From a virus: a stretch of 64,000 nt of DNA. Positions 1-8,536 of this stretch are shown piece after piece. The notes under the pieces were generated by a model, which searched no databases, was not told where the DNA came from, and saw only the letters and a program-made list of their open reading frames with translations. Location: the IMG/VR virus record IMGVR_UViG_3300035698_029931, positions 1 through 64,000 of that record; one strand, given 5' to 3'. Both the position numbers and the translations under genes were made by a program. Each line of letters starts with the position of its first letter. The first letter of the stretch is position 1.

Positions 1-2
1 AT

Positions 3-180
3 GGAATTAGGCTTGGTGAAGGTGCTTATTCTTATGTATCTGGTGATCCTGAGACAGCAGGCCCCGCTGGTGCGGCACTCGTGAATAATAGTGGGGCACC
101 TGTCATTGATATTGTTACAGGGACTCAGTATATGTGCACTAATCAGGTTGGACCAGCTAGGAATTGGATAGCATTTTAAT
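3..180 (+). CDS. C-terminal end of a virion (fibre-like) protein, partial
   Basis: The reading frame is open from the first bases of the window to a TAA at 178-180, giving about 58 residues of a protein whose start lies upstream. The tail is rich in Gly, Ala and Thr and contains the strings TAGPAGAALVNN and NQVGPARNWIAF. Short polar, Gly-rich C-termini of this kind are common in phage fibre and baseplate appendage proteins, and the next genes are also virion-like. No family can be assigned from this fragment. Confidence 0.55.
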
Positions 181-219
181 AAAAACTAAAATTAAAACTA
201 CAACCGAAAGGGGAACAAG

Positions 220-546
220 ATGAAAAAGATTCAAACTAAAAAGGTGTTGGAGACATTGGATGGTGAACCATTAAAGATGGGGGAAGGTGTTTTAACGATT
301 GGTAAAGTGATAGAAGCAATAACGAGCAATTATCAGGGACAGGCATTTAAGGGAGACCCTTTAAAGGCATTAGAGATTGCGAGACGTTTTCATGATAGAG
401 AAGAAGTAGAAATAGATGGGTCTGATTTTCAAGGTCTTATACAAGCAGTGAGAGAGAACAAACAATTCACTGCATTAGTTTTAGGGCAGATCATTGAAGC
501 TTTTAATGAAGCAAAAGATTCAAATAAAGATGAAAAGAAAACTTAA
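220..546 (+). CDS. Small hypothetical phage protein
   Basis: A 108-residue protein with a good ribosome site (GAAAGGGG) about 10 bases before the ATG. The first 30 residues are basic with an LDGEPLKMGEG turn. The remainder is helical with alternating charges and ends in a Lys/Asp-rich tail. Its size and layout resemble small proteins found beside tail genes in many phages, but I do not recognise a family. It lies between the end of a virion gene and a fibre-like gene, so a structural or assembly role is possible but unproven. Confidence 0.6.
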   Translation: MKKIQTKKVLETLDGEPLKMGEGVLTIGKVIEAITSNYQGQAFKGDPLKALEIARRFHDREEVEIDGSDFQGLIQAVRENKQFTALVLGQIIEAFNEAKDSNKDEKKT

Positions 547-575
547 TAAAGGATTGAACTAAGGGAGGAATGAAA

Positions 576-1034
576 ATGTCTTATTCTTATAATGTATTGA
601 CGGTTGCTCAAACTAAACTGTTAGATGATTATACACCTTGGGCTTATAAAGTCAGACTTTCTGAACTTATAGATGAGGCTTTAACGGGATCTAGTTTGGG
701 GTTGTTTGAATCCATTACAGTAGAGAACGATGCTATTATTGGTCGTGATCTTCATGTGACGCGGGAAGGGTATTTTGGTCAGTCCCTCCATTGTGGCGGT
801 GGTTATGGAGATACAGGATTTTCCGTTGATGCGGCTGGAAATGTTATGATGGATGGATTCTTAGATTGTACCGTTGGTGGATTGCGGAATAAGGATGAGT
901 CAATTCCCAATATAGGAACTGCAGGTGTTAAAGGTGAGTGGACTTATGGAACGCCTAACGCGGGTACTAATTGGTATATATATATATGCGTAGATGATAA
1001 CACGTGGCGTCGAGTTGAGATAGTTGTGTGGTAA
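576..1034 (+). CDS. Fibre-like virion protein, small
   Basis: The ATG at 576 is preferred over the in-frame ATG at 570 because the GGAGG at 564-568 is 7 bases from it but only 1 base from the other, giving 152 residues. The middle (ITVENDAIIGRDLHVTREG, then GFSVDAAGNVMMDG) reads as short beta repeats with the aspartate and glycine turns typical of trimeric fibre shafts. The end (GTAGVKGEW, NWYIYICVDDNTWRRV) matches the style of fibre-tip C-termini that report on a value and end in a beta strand. A receptor-binding or decoration role is inferred. Confidence 0.6.
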   Translation: MSYSYNVLTVAQTKLLDDYTPWAYKVRLSELIDEALTGSSLGLFESITVENDAIIGRDLHVTREGYFGQSLHCGGGYGDTGFSVDAAGNVMMDGFLDCTVGGLRNKDESIPNIGTAGVKGEWTYGTPNAGTNWYIYICVDDNTWRRVEIVVW

Positions 1035-1089
1035 AATAAAAATTTTATGACTAAGCGAGTATAGTAAAAATAAAATAAAAAGGTAAAAA

Positions 1090-2202
1090 ATGCGTATAGG
1101 AATAGTGAGTACATTTAATGTAGAATGTGGAATAAGTACTTACACTGAGCATTTAGTTGAACATTATCCGGAAGGTCAAGTCCAAATTTTTGGTAATAAA
1201 CTAGGTGTTTTAACTGACACTGAAAACTGCCTTAAACACCCTATTTGCAGATGCTGGAGTCGAAAGGATGATTTAATAGAGCTTACCCACGCTCTTATAG
1301 AATCTGATGTGGATATTGTTCATATTCAGCATGAGTTTGGGTTGTTTCAGAATCAATCAGCATTTGTAGAAATGTTGAAAAAGTTAAGAGAAAAGAAGAT
1401 TCCCGTTGTAGTCACATTCCATACGATTTTCTCTGAAGACCATCTTAACAGTGCTATCCAACAAATTTCCACGTATGTTAACATAATCATTTGTCATGGG
1501 CAAGGAGGTAAGGATGCTCTTCGAAATGTTGGAGTTAACAACACCTCATTGCTTCCTCATGGTTCTGTAAAAGTACAGGCGCGTGGGCATGATGAAAGTC
1601 GTAAATATCTTAACATTCCTGATGATAAAACTGTTATCTTATCTTTAGGGTTCATCACCCCTAATAAGGGGGCAATGGATTCTGTTTCTGCAATTTATCG
1701 ATTAAAGTATGAATTTGAAAATCTCTATTTCTTGATAGTGGGGATGCCCGTGGTTCATGACAATAACTTTGCCAACATGGAGTATTGTTTAAAACTTTTT
1801 AAACGAGTGAAAATGCTCAGTTTATTCGACACTGTTCATATATATCCTAAGTATGTCAGTGAAAAAGAAATAGATTATTATGCGGGTGCATCAGATATAG
1901 CAATAGAGAACTATTATCCAACTCATCATTCTACTTCAGGGATGAGTCATTTGGTTATGAGTTATGGCTTACCTTCTATTTCTTCAAAAGCCAATATTCT
2001 TGCTGATTTAGATTCAACAAGAAGTTTAAAATATAAAATTGGCAACATTGAAGAGATGTCGCAAAAGTTGCGTATTTTAATTCGTAACGATGATATTAAG
2101 AAAAAATTGAAAGAAAACTGTTTAAGTTATGCTGAGGAAACTTCTTGGGATAAAACAGCAAACATACACATCGGTTTGTACAGCTCGTTGGTTGCTGAAT
2201 GA
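1090..2202 (+). CDS. Glycosyltransferase, GT-B fold (family 4-like)
   Basis: This 370-residue protein has the two-domain layout of GT-B enzymes, which move a sugar from a nucleotide donor to an acceptor. The N-terminal domain starts with RIGIVSTFN and has the HIQHEFG motif (residues 78-84) and an FHTIFS strand near 111, both common in GT4 proteins of the mannosyl/glucosyl type. The C-terminal domain has LSLGFITPNKG, a donor-binding region near 265-285 (IENYYPTHHSTSG), and a PSISS segment. The usual E-x7-E is not clean, so the donor cannot be predicted. It opens the glycan island, and its end lies 7 bases before the next gene. Confidence 0.8.
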   Translation: MRIGIVSTFNVECGISTYTEHLVEHYPEGQVQIFGNKLGVLTDTENCLKHPICRCWSRKDDLIELTHALIESDVDIVHIQHEFGLFQNQSAFVEMLKKLREKKIPVVVTFHTIFSEDHLNSAIQQISTYVNIIICHGQGGKDALRNVGVNNTSLLPHGSVKVQARGHDESRKYLNIPDDKTVILSLGFITPNKGAMDSVSAIYRLKYEFENLYFLIVGMPVVHDNNFANMEYCLKLFKRVKMLSLFDTVHIYPKYVSEKEIDYYAGASDIAIENYYPTHHSTSGMSHLVMSYGLPSISSKANILADLDSTRSLKYKIGNIEEMSQKLRILIRNDDIKKKLKENCLSYAEETSWDKTANIHIGLYSSLVAE

Positions 2203-2209
2203 GAGGGTT

Positions 2210-3268
2210 ATGGTAGAAAAAGGTTTAAGGGTGATGATTAACGGGTTTTACGGTGCTCACAATAGTGGTGATGAGGCGATGTTGCGCAATTTTGTTTATA
2301 ACATGCAAGCTCACGACCCTGAGTGCATCACATTGGTAGCCACTGATAAGGCTCAGTCATTCAACTATAAGAATGTTTATTTTGTTTCTTCAGAAGATCG
2401 TGCTCAGCTAACAGAAACGGATGCTTTTATCTTGGGTGGAGGGGATCTCACTCCAGCATTTGGGAATCAGCTTTTATTGCATGCGAAGAAAGTTGGTAAT
2501 AAATGTATTATGTTGGGAGCCAGTATCAATGATGATTGGTTGTATGAAAAGATGAGGGACATTTATGTAAAGTCTTTAGAATTATTTGATCTTATTTTTG
2601 TAAGGGATCTTCAATCTAAAGAAAATCTTGATAAGTTGGGAATAAAATGTTCAGTGAAAACTGATATATCAGTAGGTTTACCTTCTGTACCAATAGAGTT
2701 TAAAAAAAGTGATAAGCATGTTACTTTATGCATAAGGGAAGTTCATCCTGAGTATGAAGTGCGCATGGTTGCTTTGGCAAATAAGGTTGTAAGGTTTTTG
2801 TTAAAAGAAGGGTTTACAATCACTCTACTGCCTCTTTGTTATGAAGATAAAAGGTCTTATGAGTATTTTACGAAAATTGATCCTAAGATAGAGATGATTT
2901 ACACTCTCAGCCCTCAACAGCATAAATATGTTATTGGTAATTCTGATTATGTTATTTCATTGGGTCGCCTGCATCCTTTGATATATGCTATTGATACGGT
3001 TACACCTATGTTGGGAGTGGTTTATCCTATTCTTGAAACTCCCCGCTATCATAAGATGCCCGCGTGGTTTGAGTATATCAATAATGATTATTTGCTTAAT
3101 TTTAATTTGAAGATGAAGGATTTTGAGAAAAAGTTTAGGGAGTTGAATGATCATAAAGATGAAGTTAAAAAACAGTTAGTTATTCAAAAAAAATCTCATG
3201 ATAAGTGCAATAAAGAACAGTTTAACGAATTGATCAATTTTATAAAGGGAAAAAATGATAACACCTAA
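2210..3268 (+). CDS. Polysaccharide pyruvyl transferase family protein (CsaB/WcaK-like)
   Basis: Proteins of this family transfer pyruvate (from phosphoenolpyruvate) as a ketal onto sugars of surface polymers. The family's N-terminal loop GAHNSGDEAML is at residues 15-25, followed by GGGDL near 80 and SLGRLHPLIYA near 250, which corresponds to the conserved R-LH-LI-A motif. The start at 2210 (352 residues) is chosen because GAGAGGG lies just upstream; longer forms would run deep into the preceding glycosyltransferase. It sits between a glycosyltransferase and a methyltransferase, so it probably acts on the same glycan. Confidence 0.75.
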   Translation: MVEKGLRVMINGFYGAHNSGDEAMLRNFVYNMQAHDPECITLVATDKAQSFNYKNVYFVSSEDRAQLTETDAFILGGGDLTPAFGNQLLLHAKKVGNKCIMLGASINDDWLYEKMRDIYVKSLELFDLIFVRDLQSKENLDKLGIKCSVKTDISVGLPSVPIEFKKSDKHVTLCIREVHPEYEVRMVALANKVVRFLLKEGFTITLLPLCYEDKRSYEYFTKIDPKIEMIYTLSPQQHKYVIGNSDYVISLGRLHPLIYAIDTVTPMLGVVYPILETPRYHKMPAWFEYINNDYLLNFNLKMKDFEKKFRELNDHKDEVKKQLVIQKKSHDKCNKEQFNELINFIKGKNDNT

Positions 3269-3863
3269 TTCGATTAAAGAAGGGCCGCCAGAATATTATG
3301 ATAACGCCTTTTCTCGTGGAACTTACCCTAATTTTTTTCAGATAGCAGGGTATGTCATGGATTCTTTGGATCGGTTTAAAAGTGGTAAATTATGTGTAGC
3401 GGAAGCTGGCGTGAGACTTCCCGCATTTAAGCAGCCCTTTTTGGATATTGGATGCGGAATGGGTCGTGTTAGTCTGGTCGGTTATTATGGACATGGATTA
3501 CGGATAGATGGTGTGGATTTTTCTTCTTATGGTATCAATCTTGCAACATGTTACCAATTGAAGAATGTTACTTTTTATCAAAAAGACGTATGGAATTTTA
3601 CTGATTATGATAAATATTCAGTTTTTATTATGACTGAATTTTTAGAACACATTAAGGACGATGTTAGGTTTATCCGAGAAAAGATTCCGTCAGGGTCGTT
3701 GGTGATAATATCGTTACCCAGTCCATTGTTTGGGGATACGTATCATTTACGTTATGCTGAATCAGTTTCTGATATTGTTAATGCATATGAAAGTGAACTT
3801 AATTTCATCGAAGCCAAAGTCATTGGTACAGGGACTTATGGTGCAATAGCTTTGAAAAAATAA
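3255..3863 (+). CDS. Class I SAM-dependent methyltransferase
   Basis: A 202-residue Rossmann methyltransferase. Motif I is LDIGCGMG (63-70), motif II ends in the acidic VDFS (87-90), and the TEFLEHI segment near 130 is the motif IV equivalent seen in sugar and small-molecule methylases (Methyltransf_11/23 type). The gene overlaps the pyruvyl transferase by 14 bases with AAAGGG before its ATG. It probably O- or N-methylates a sugar of the glycan. The acceptor is not readable from sequence. Confidence 0.8.
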   Translation: MITPNSIKEGPPEYYDNAFSRGTYPNFFQIAGYVMDSLDRFKSGKLCVAEAGVRLPAFKQPFLDIGCGMGRVSLVGYYGHGLRIDGVDFSSYGINLATCYQLKNVTFYQKDVWNFTDYDKYSVFIMTEFLEHIKDDVRFIREKIPSGSLVIISLPSPLFGDTYHLRYAESVSDIVNAYESELNFIEAKVIGTGTYGAIALKK

Positions 3864-3864
3864 A

Positions 3865-4854
3865 ATGAAAATAACAATTGCAATAAATACAGCTCAGGTG
3901 GATTATCCTTATACGGCTTTTCCAAACACTCATTTATTCGAATTAACAATGAGAAGTTTGAGAGAACAAACTTTCAGGGATTTTGAGGTAGTCGTAGCGG
4001 ATGTAAATTATGATGAGCGAAAAGACTATTTCAAAGAAAATCCTGAAGATTTCCCAATTAACCATGTTAAAATTAAACCTAATGTGTGGATTCCGTTCAA
4101 TCATTTCGCTATTTCAACGACAAAAAACACTTGTCTATTACACGCTAAAGGCGGTATTGTTGCTTCTATTGGTAGTTGTGTTAGGTTTGATAAGCACTTT
4201 GTAGAAAAGGTTGTTGAGGGGGTTGAAGATGGAAATTGTATTATAAGTAGATTTTCGATTGAACGAGGCGATGAAATTGTTTTTAAAGATTTGCGACCTG
4301 ATGATGCTGTATCTGTTCACGGCAATGTGGCAGCTTCAATGGAAGATTGGTTACTCATTAACGGGTACGATGAAATGTATGACGGTTCCAAAGGGATAGA
4401 AGATTGTGATGTTGGAGAAAGACTTTTAAGAGCTGAGAAGGAAATTAAAATGATTGATGGGGGAGTGGTATACGAAGATCATATCACTTGTTATCCGTTG
4501 TTGACAAAATCTCCAAGATTTCAAAAGTGTCAATTTTTATGGTGGACAATTTCTGCTGATAGAAAACAGATTGCTGCGAATAAGAATTCCTTAACGGATC
4601 TTGAATATGATTATTTACAGTCTTGTAAGTATGGAGATACAAGAAGATTTTGTTTGAGAAATTTAAGGTGTATGTATTGTTCCGAAGATTTTGAATGTTT
4701 TTTTGGAAAGTCGGCTCATTTAACAAAACTCTATATGCATCCTTCATTGATATTTGATTTAAAAGAACAGCAAAAGAATCCAAGGTTAGCAGTTAAAAGG
4801 TTAGCGAAACTTTGTGAAATTGATAATCTTAAAAAATTTGTCGGAGAAGTGTGA
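3865..4854 (+). CDS. Family 2 (GT-A) glycosyltransferase with a degenerate DxD site
   Basis: This 329-residue protein aligns over its full length with the protein at 9334-10329: both share REQTFKDFEVV-type strands, the AISTTKNTCLL segment (82-92) and an ED pair in GIEDCDVG near 180 that would be the catalytic base. Where the paralogue has TDD at 102-104, this one has IGS, so the metal/donor-binding DxD is missing. It may be a pseudoenzyme, use a metal-free mechanism, or serve as a partner subunit. The start directly follows the upstream stop without a clear ribosome site, suggesting translational coupling. It shares a C-terminal HPSLIFDLKE motif with its paralogues. Confidence 0.75.
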   Translation: MKITIAINTAQVDYPYTAFPNTHLFELTMRSLREQTFRDFEVVVADVNYDERKDYFKENPEDFPINHVKIKPNVWIPFNHFAISTTKNTCLLHAKGGIVASIGSCVRFDKHFVEKVVEGVEDGNCIISRFSIERGDEIVFKDLRPDDAVSVHGNVAASMEDWLLINGYDEMYDGSKGIEDCDVGERLLRAEKEIKMIDGGVVYEDHITCYPLLTKSPRFQKCQFLWWTISADRKQIAANKNSLTDLEYDYLQSCKYGDTRRFCLRNLRCMYCSEDFECFFGKSAHLTKLYMHPSLIFDLKEQQKNPRLAVKRLAKLCEIDNLKKFVGEV

Positions 4855-4865
4855 GGGGTAAGGTC

Positions 4866-5384
4866 ATGGAAGATCATTTTCAAGAAAGATATGTCAAGCA
4901 TCAACAGCAAAAAGGGGAAGTCTTGCAGCAAATTGTGGAGGAAAGACATTCTAGTAGGATCTTTTCTGATAAAACAGTGAGTGGGGAGGATATTGACACG
5001 TTACTCGCCCACTCACTATATTGCCCTTCTTCTTGTAATAGGCATGCGATTGAATTATCTATTATTAGTGATAAGGATCTTAAGAATTTATTAGGCGGAA
5101 TATTGGTGGGTGGGGTTGGTTGGATAAATAGAGCAAGCCATATCATCCTTATTTTTGCTGATTCTGTTGCTTATAAAGCTGGAGATGAAGTTAAGTTTAT
5201 GCCATATTTGGATGCTGGAATCATTATTCATCAATTGTATTTAACTTCTGCTGCATTAAGGTTGAAGTGTTGTTATGTGAATCCCAACATTAGAGAAATG
5301 AATTATGATCATTTCAAGAAGGTTTTTAGTGATAAAATATTTTGTGGGGCATTCGCAATAGGGAAAGAGGTGAGTGTTGCCTAA
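4866..5384 (+). CDS. Nitroreductase-like flavoprotein
   Basis: The first 45 residues fit the FMN-binding nitroreductase pattern: ERHSSRIFSDKTVSGEDI followed by CPSSCNRHAIEL, corresponding to the R-S-R-F and A-P-S-x-x-N-xQ motifs. The later DAGIIIHQLYLTSAALRLKCCYVN matches the second conserved helix and strand. At 172 residues it is near the small end of the family. GGGGTAAGG precedes the ATG at 4866. Family members reduce nitro groups, quinones or dehalogenate; several sit in polysaccharide clusters without a known substrate. A redox step in glycan or cofactor chemistry is an inference. Confidence 0.65.
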   Translation: MEDHFQERYVKHQQQKGEVLQQIVEERHSSRIFSDKTVSGEDIDTLLAHSLYCPSSCNRHAIELSIISDKDLKNLLGGILVGGVGWINRASHIILIFADSVAYKAGDEVKFMPYLDAGIIIHQLYLTSAALRLKCCYVNPNIREMNYDHFKKVFSDKIFCGAFAIGKEVSVA

Positions 5385-6435
5385 AATCAGTGTGATATAC
5401 ACGACCGCAAGAGGTGATTGTCCAATGAGGGAGAGGCCTGGGGTGAATCAATTTTCTGTATTTTTGGATTCTCTTGAAGAACAGGTGTTTAAAGAAGAAA
5501 TTGAAGTGATCATTGTTGATGCATTGAAAGATGTGAAAATAGAAAATTCAAAATTGCCTGCGTATTTAACTGAACGTAAAGAATATAATTTTTCTAAGTA
5601 TTCTTTTCCTGTAAAGCACATCAAACCTCTTCCAAGTTGGTGGTTGGAACATGGGTTCAGTTCTTATTGTCATTGTGTTAATAGCGGTATTATTGCAGCA
5701 GATGGAGAATTGATTATTTTATTTGATGATTGTTCAAAGATAATGGGAAGAGAAAATATAAAATTGCAATGGGAATGGTATAAAAAAGGTGATGGTAAGC
5801 AGTTTGCAAGATCTATTTATGAATATTGGATTGGGGATAAACCAAGATTGAATTCTGTTGAAGGAAAGCCGTCGTTTGGGAAAATTGTAAGGCATATGAG
5901 TTATGACCGTTTAGAAGAAAAAAATAAATTGTATATAGAAGAGGAATCATTTGGTTCTTATGGGTATTATTCCTTTAGTTTGGATGTAATTTTAGCACTC
6001 AATGGATACAATGAATTGTTTGATGGAGCTAAAGGTGCAGAAGATTTTGATATTGGCAATCGTTTAATGGCTTATGGTTGTAGGTCTATCGTAGATATGA
6101 GATTGAGGGTAGTAGAGTTTTCTCATTATTCCACTGCGTTTCATGGTTTGAATGTTGGGGTGGGAAGAAAAAACAATGTTTCCACTCACGAAGCACTTTT
6201 GCATCTTTGGGAGCCTGATTGGAAGGATCGTGTTCGGGAGAAAAAAACTTTTATAAAAGCGAATGATAGACCTATGACCGAACAAGAATACAATTATATG
6301 TTAGAAAGGAACAAGGTTTATGTTCCTAATTTTGTAGAAGATGAAGTCATTAAAAGAATGAAAACTCATCCACCAATTTTTGATTTAAAAGATTTGAGGA
6401 AAAAATATCGTGAAGGGTTCTATAACGAGAAATAA
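5374..6435 (+). CDS. Family 2 (GT-A) glycosyltransferase
   Basis: A 353-residue GT-A protein starting PKISVIYTTARGD, with the donor/metal site LFDDCSK (DD at 118-119) and the acceptor-side GAEDFDIGNRL near 215. It ends with THPPIFDLKDLRKK, the same C-terminal signature as the proteins at 3865 and 9334, so the three are paralogues. The start is non-ATG: GTG at 5374 or TTG at 5377 follow GAGGTG, and the TTG has the better spacing. It overlaps the nitroreductase gene by about 11 bases. The DxD here is intact. Confidence 0.8.
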   Translation: MLPKISVIYTTARGDCPMRERPGVNQFSVFLDSLEEQVFKEEIEVIIVDALKDVKIENSKLPAYLTERKEYNFSKYSFPVKHIKPLPSWWLEHGFSSYCHCVNSGIIAADGELIILFDDCSKIMGRENIKLQWEWYKKGDGKQFARSIYEYWIGDKPRLNSVEGKPSFGKIVRHMSYDRLEEKNKLYIEEESFGSYGYYSFSLDVILALNGYNELFDGAKGAEDFDIGNRLMAYGCRSIVDMRLRVVEFSHYSTAFHGLNVGVGRKNNVSTHEALLHLWEPDWKDRVREKKTFIKANDRPMTEQEYNYMLERNKVYVPNFVEDEVIKRMKTHPPIFDLKDLRKKYREGFYNEK

Positions 6436-7015
6436 AAAGATTAAAGAACGTATTTACATTACTAAAGACGAGCTAGAATCTATTGAAAGTGGGCTGTCTT
6501 TAGATGCTCATATTCAACGATACGGATTTGTTCGTCAATATGCTCATGGGAATGTTTTGGATTGTGCGTGTGGATGCGGTTATGGAACTTATATGTTATC
6601 AAAGAACCCTGATGTTGAATCAATTGTTGGGGTGGATGTTTTAAAGGGAGCGATTGAGTATGCGAACCTTCATTTTACTAATGATAAAGTTTCTTTTAGG
6701 TGTGGCGATATCGGGAAGATGGTATTGTTGAAACAGGTTGATCAGTTGATTTCTATTGAAACAATTGAGCATCTTCAGTATCCCTTGGATTTAATAAATA
6801 TGGTTGTAAAGAATAATATAAACGAGTTGATCATTTCGTTCCCAACCAAAAAATCAACTCATTACAATAAATACCATTACCATGATTTTACCTTTAATGA
6901 CATTAAAATGTTATTAAGTGATCAATACAGAATAAGAGATTCGTTTGAATACAAAAGAGAAGTTGGGTTTGTTTTTTGTGTTCGATCAAAACTACAAGAA
7001 AGGAATAAGAAATGA
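6410..7015 (+). CDS. Class I SAM-dependent methyltransferase
   Basis: A 201-residue protein with motif I LDCACGCGYG (50-59), motif II VGVDVLKGAIEYA, and SIETIEHLQYP as the motif IV region, which places it with the UbiE/Methyltransf_23-like small-molecule methylases. The second half is short and carries THYNKYHYHDF, a segment often seen in capsule-locus methylases. It uses a GTG start with TTGAGGA upstream and overlaps the preceding glycosyltransferase by 26 bases. The target is probably a sugar hydroxyl, carboxyl or amine in the island's glycan. Confidence 0.78.
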   Translation: MKGSITRNKKIKERIYITKDELESIESGLSLDAHIQRYGFVRQYAHGNVLDCACGCGYGTYMLSKNPDVESIVGVDVLKGAIEYANLHFTNDKVSFRCGDIGKMVLLKQVDQLISIETIEHLQYPLDLINMVVKNNINELIISFPTKKSTHYNKYHYHDFTFNDIKMLLSDQYRIRDSFEYKREVGFVFCVRSKLQERNKK

Positions 7016-7779
7016 CAAAAGAAAAGTACAGTCAAATAGCGGAGATCACCACACCACCTCCACAAACTCCTTGGAATAAAGATACTAATAATCTTAGTTA
7101 CGTTTATTTTCCAAACTTAAAAACAGTTTATTGTATCACTTATCGAACAGCATCTACGTTCATTAAGAGATGGCTTTATAAGTGTGAGAATAACCTTGAA
7201 GAAACGGATGTCACTACAGCTACAGTTCCAATTCATCAATTAAAATGGAATCGTTTGACACCATTGCAAGTTTTGGATAAAAAAGATTGTTTAAGGTTCG
7301 CAGTCATTAGGCATCCAATAGACAAAATGTTGTCAATGTTCTATTGTTCTGTTTATAATAGGCCATATGATTTTAGATGGTGGAAAAGGTATTTGCCAAA
7401 CCGTAAAAATAATCACGTTTCTTTTGATGAATTTATGGAAGTGATTGCAGAAAGAACTGTTGATTGGGAAAATGCTGATATACATTGTTTTAATCAAAGC
7501 AGTTTACTAACTCATGATGACAAATATTTACCTACTCACATAGGTCTTTACAGTGACATTGAAAAGTTTTTGGCAAACATAGCAAAAATTAAGAATATTC
7601 TTCCTCCAGATTTTAATAAAAAGATTAACACTTCAGCGTATTGTTTGTACACTAAAGAAAAACGATCTGAGGTTTCTAAATATGCGAAAAAAATGATTGA
7701 AAAAAGATACGAGAAAGATTATGAATTGTATGATAAAGTTAAAAAATCGGGAGGGATGTTATTATGTCAAAAGACATGA
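7012..7779 (+). CDS. Sulfotransferase family 2-like protein
   Basis: This 255-residue protein has the two PAPS-binding motifs of carbohydrate sulfotransferases. The 5'-phosphosulfate loop equivalent is YRTASTFIKRWL (44-55) after a strand ending in VYCIT, and the 3'-phosphate motif is VIRHPIDKMLSMF (98-110), where Arg100 and Ser108 are the expected contacts. The Lys of the classical loop is replaced by Arg45. The gene directly below it (start 7764, 16-base overlap) is an APS kinase that would supply PAPS. Together they suggest that the phage sulfates a sugar of its own glycan or of a cell surface. Confidence 0.75.
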   Translation: MTKEKYSQIAEITTPPPQTPWNKDTNNLSYVYFPNLKTVYCITYRTASTFIKRWLYKCENNLEETDVTTATVPIHQLKWNRLTPLQVLDKKDCLRFAVIRHPIDKMLSMFYCSVYNRPYDFRWWKRYLPNRKNNHVSFDEFMEVIAERTVDWENADIHCFNQSSLLTHDDKYLPTHIGLYSDIEKFLANIAKIKNILPPDFNKKINTSAYCLYTKEKRSEVSKYAKKMIEKRYEKDYELYDKVKKSGGMLLCQKT

Positions 7780-8315
7780 CTTGGTTTACCATTATGTCAC
7801 AAAAAGTAATTTGGTTCACTGGACTCCCTTGTAGTGGGAAAACAACCGTGGCTGATTTGGTGGCAGAAGAATTGCATCGTTTTAATGTATACCCTGTTCG
7901 ATTAGATGGTGATGTTGTTAGAAAAGGGCTTTGTAAGGAGTTGGGGTTTTCTAAAGAAGATAGGCGTAAAAATTTAGAACGGATTGGTTATGTTTGTGAA
8001 ATTTTGAGTAACAGTAATGTTTTAACATTAGCCACTTTCGTTTCTCCTTACAGAGAAACAAGGGATTGGTTGAGGGAAAAAGTTGGTGAAGAAAATTTTG
8101 TTGAAGTTTATTGTAAATGTTCTGTTGAAGAATGTATCCGACGAGATGTGAAAGGAATGTATGCAAAAGCACTTAAAGGGGAGATTAAGGGTTTCACGGG
8201 CGTGGATGATCCTTATGAAGTGCCTCAAGAAGCTGAAATTGTTTTGGATACAGAGCGGGAAGAACCAAATGATAGCGGAAGAAGAGTTCTGGAAAGGATT
8301 CTTTTTAAACGATGA
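7764..8315 (+). CDS. cysC: Adenylylsulfate (APS) kinase
   Basis: The enzyme phosphorylates adenosine 5'-phosphosulfate to PAPS, the universal sulfate donor. All family hallmarks are present in 183 residues: Walker A GLPCSGKTT (20-28), RLDGDVVRKGL (46-56), the GFSKEDRRKN segment (61-70), the FVSPYRETR loop (92-100), KGMYAKALKGEIKGFTG and VDDPYE (147-152). GGGAGGG lies 8 bases before the ATG at 7764. A later ATG at 7794 would also leave the domain whole; the first ten residues look like a near repeat of the next ten. It overlaps the sulfotransferase gene and the next gene (ATGA). Confidence 0.92.
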   Translation: MSKDMTWFTIMSQKVIWFTGLPCSGKTTVADLVAEELHRFNVYPVRLDGDVVRKGLCKELGFSKEDRRKNLERIGYVCEILSNSNVLTLATFVSPYRETRDWLREKVGEENFVEVYCKCSVEECIRRDVKGMYAKALKGEIKGFTGVDDPYEVPQEAEIVLDTEREEPNDSGRRVLERILFKR

Positions 8316-8536
8316 AGAAGTTAAGAAAAATTAAACTTGGTACATTAGGGGTATCGGGTATTTTTTACCGTATTCATATTATCATTCTTCAATCGATTTT
8401 TTTCTACATTCTCACAGGGGAGTGGAAATGGGCGATAGGAACTTCGATATTATGGAATGCCATTTGCACATTGTTATATTATAATTACCATTATTGGTTT
8501 GCTAGGTTATTCAAAATAGGGAGGAATAATGAGTGA
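8312..8536 (+). CDS. Small membrane protein, DUF2061-like
   Basis: A 74-residue basic protein with two hydrophobic stretches (about 20-35 and 42-58) around LTGEWKWAIGTS, ending in YYNYHYWFARLF. The order helix, TGxW, helix, Y-Y-x-HYW is the DUF2061 pattern. Family members are small membrane proteins of unknown function and are often found beside APS kinase or sulfation genes. The gene overlaps the APS kinase stop by ATGA, so the two are translationally coupled. A role in sulfate or PAPS handling is conceivable but not shown. Confidence 0.6.
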   Translation: MKKLRKIKLGTLGVSGIFYRIHIIILQSIFFYILTGEWKWAIGTSILWNAICTLLYYNYHYWFARLFKIGRNNE

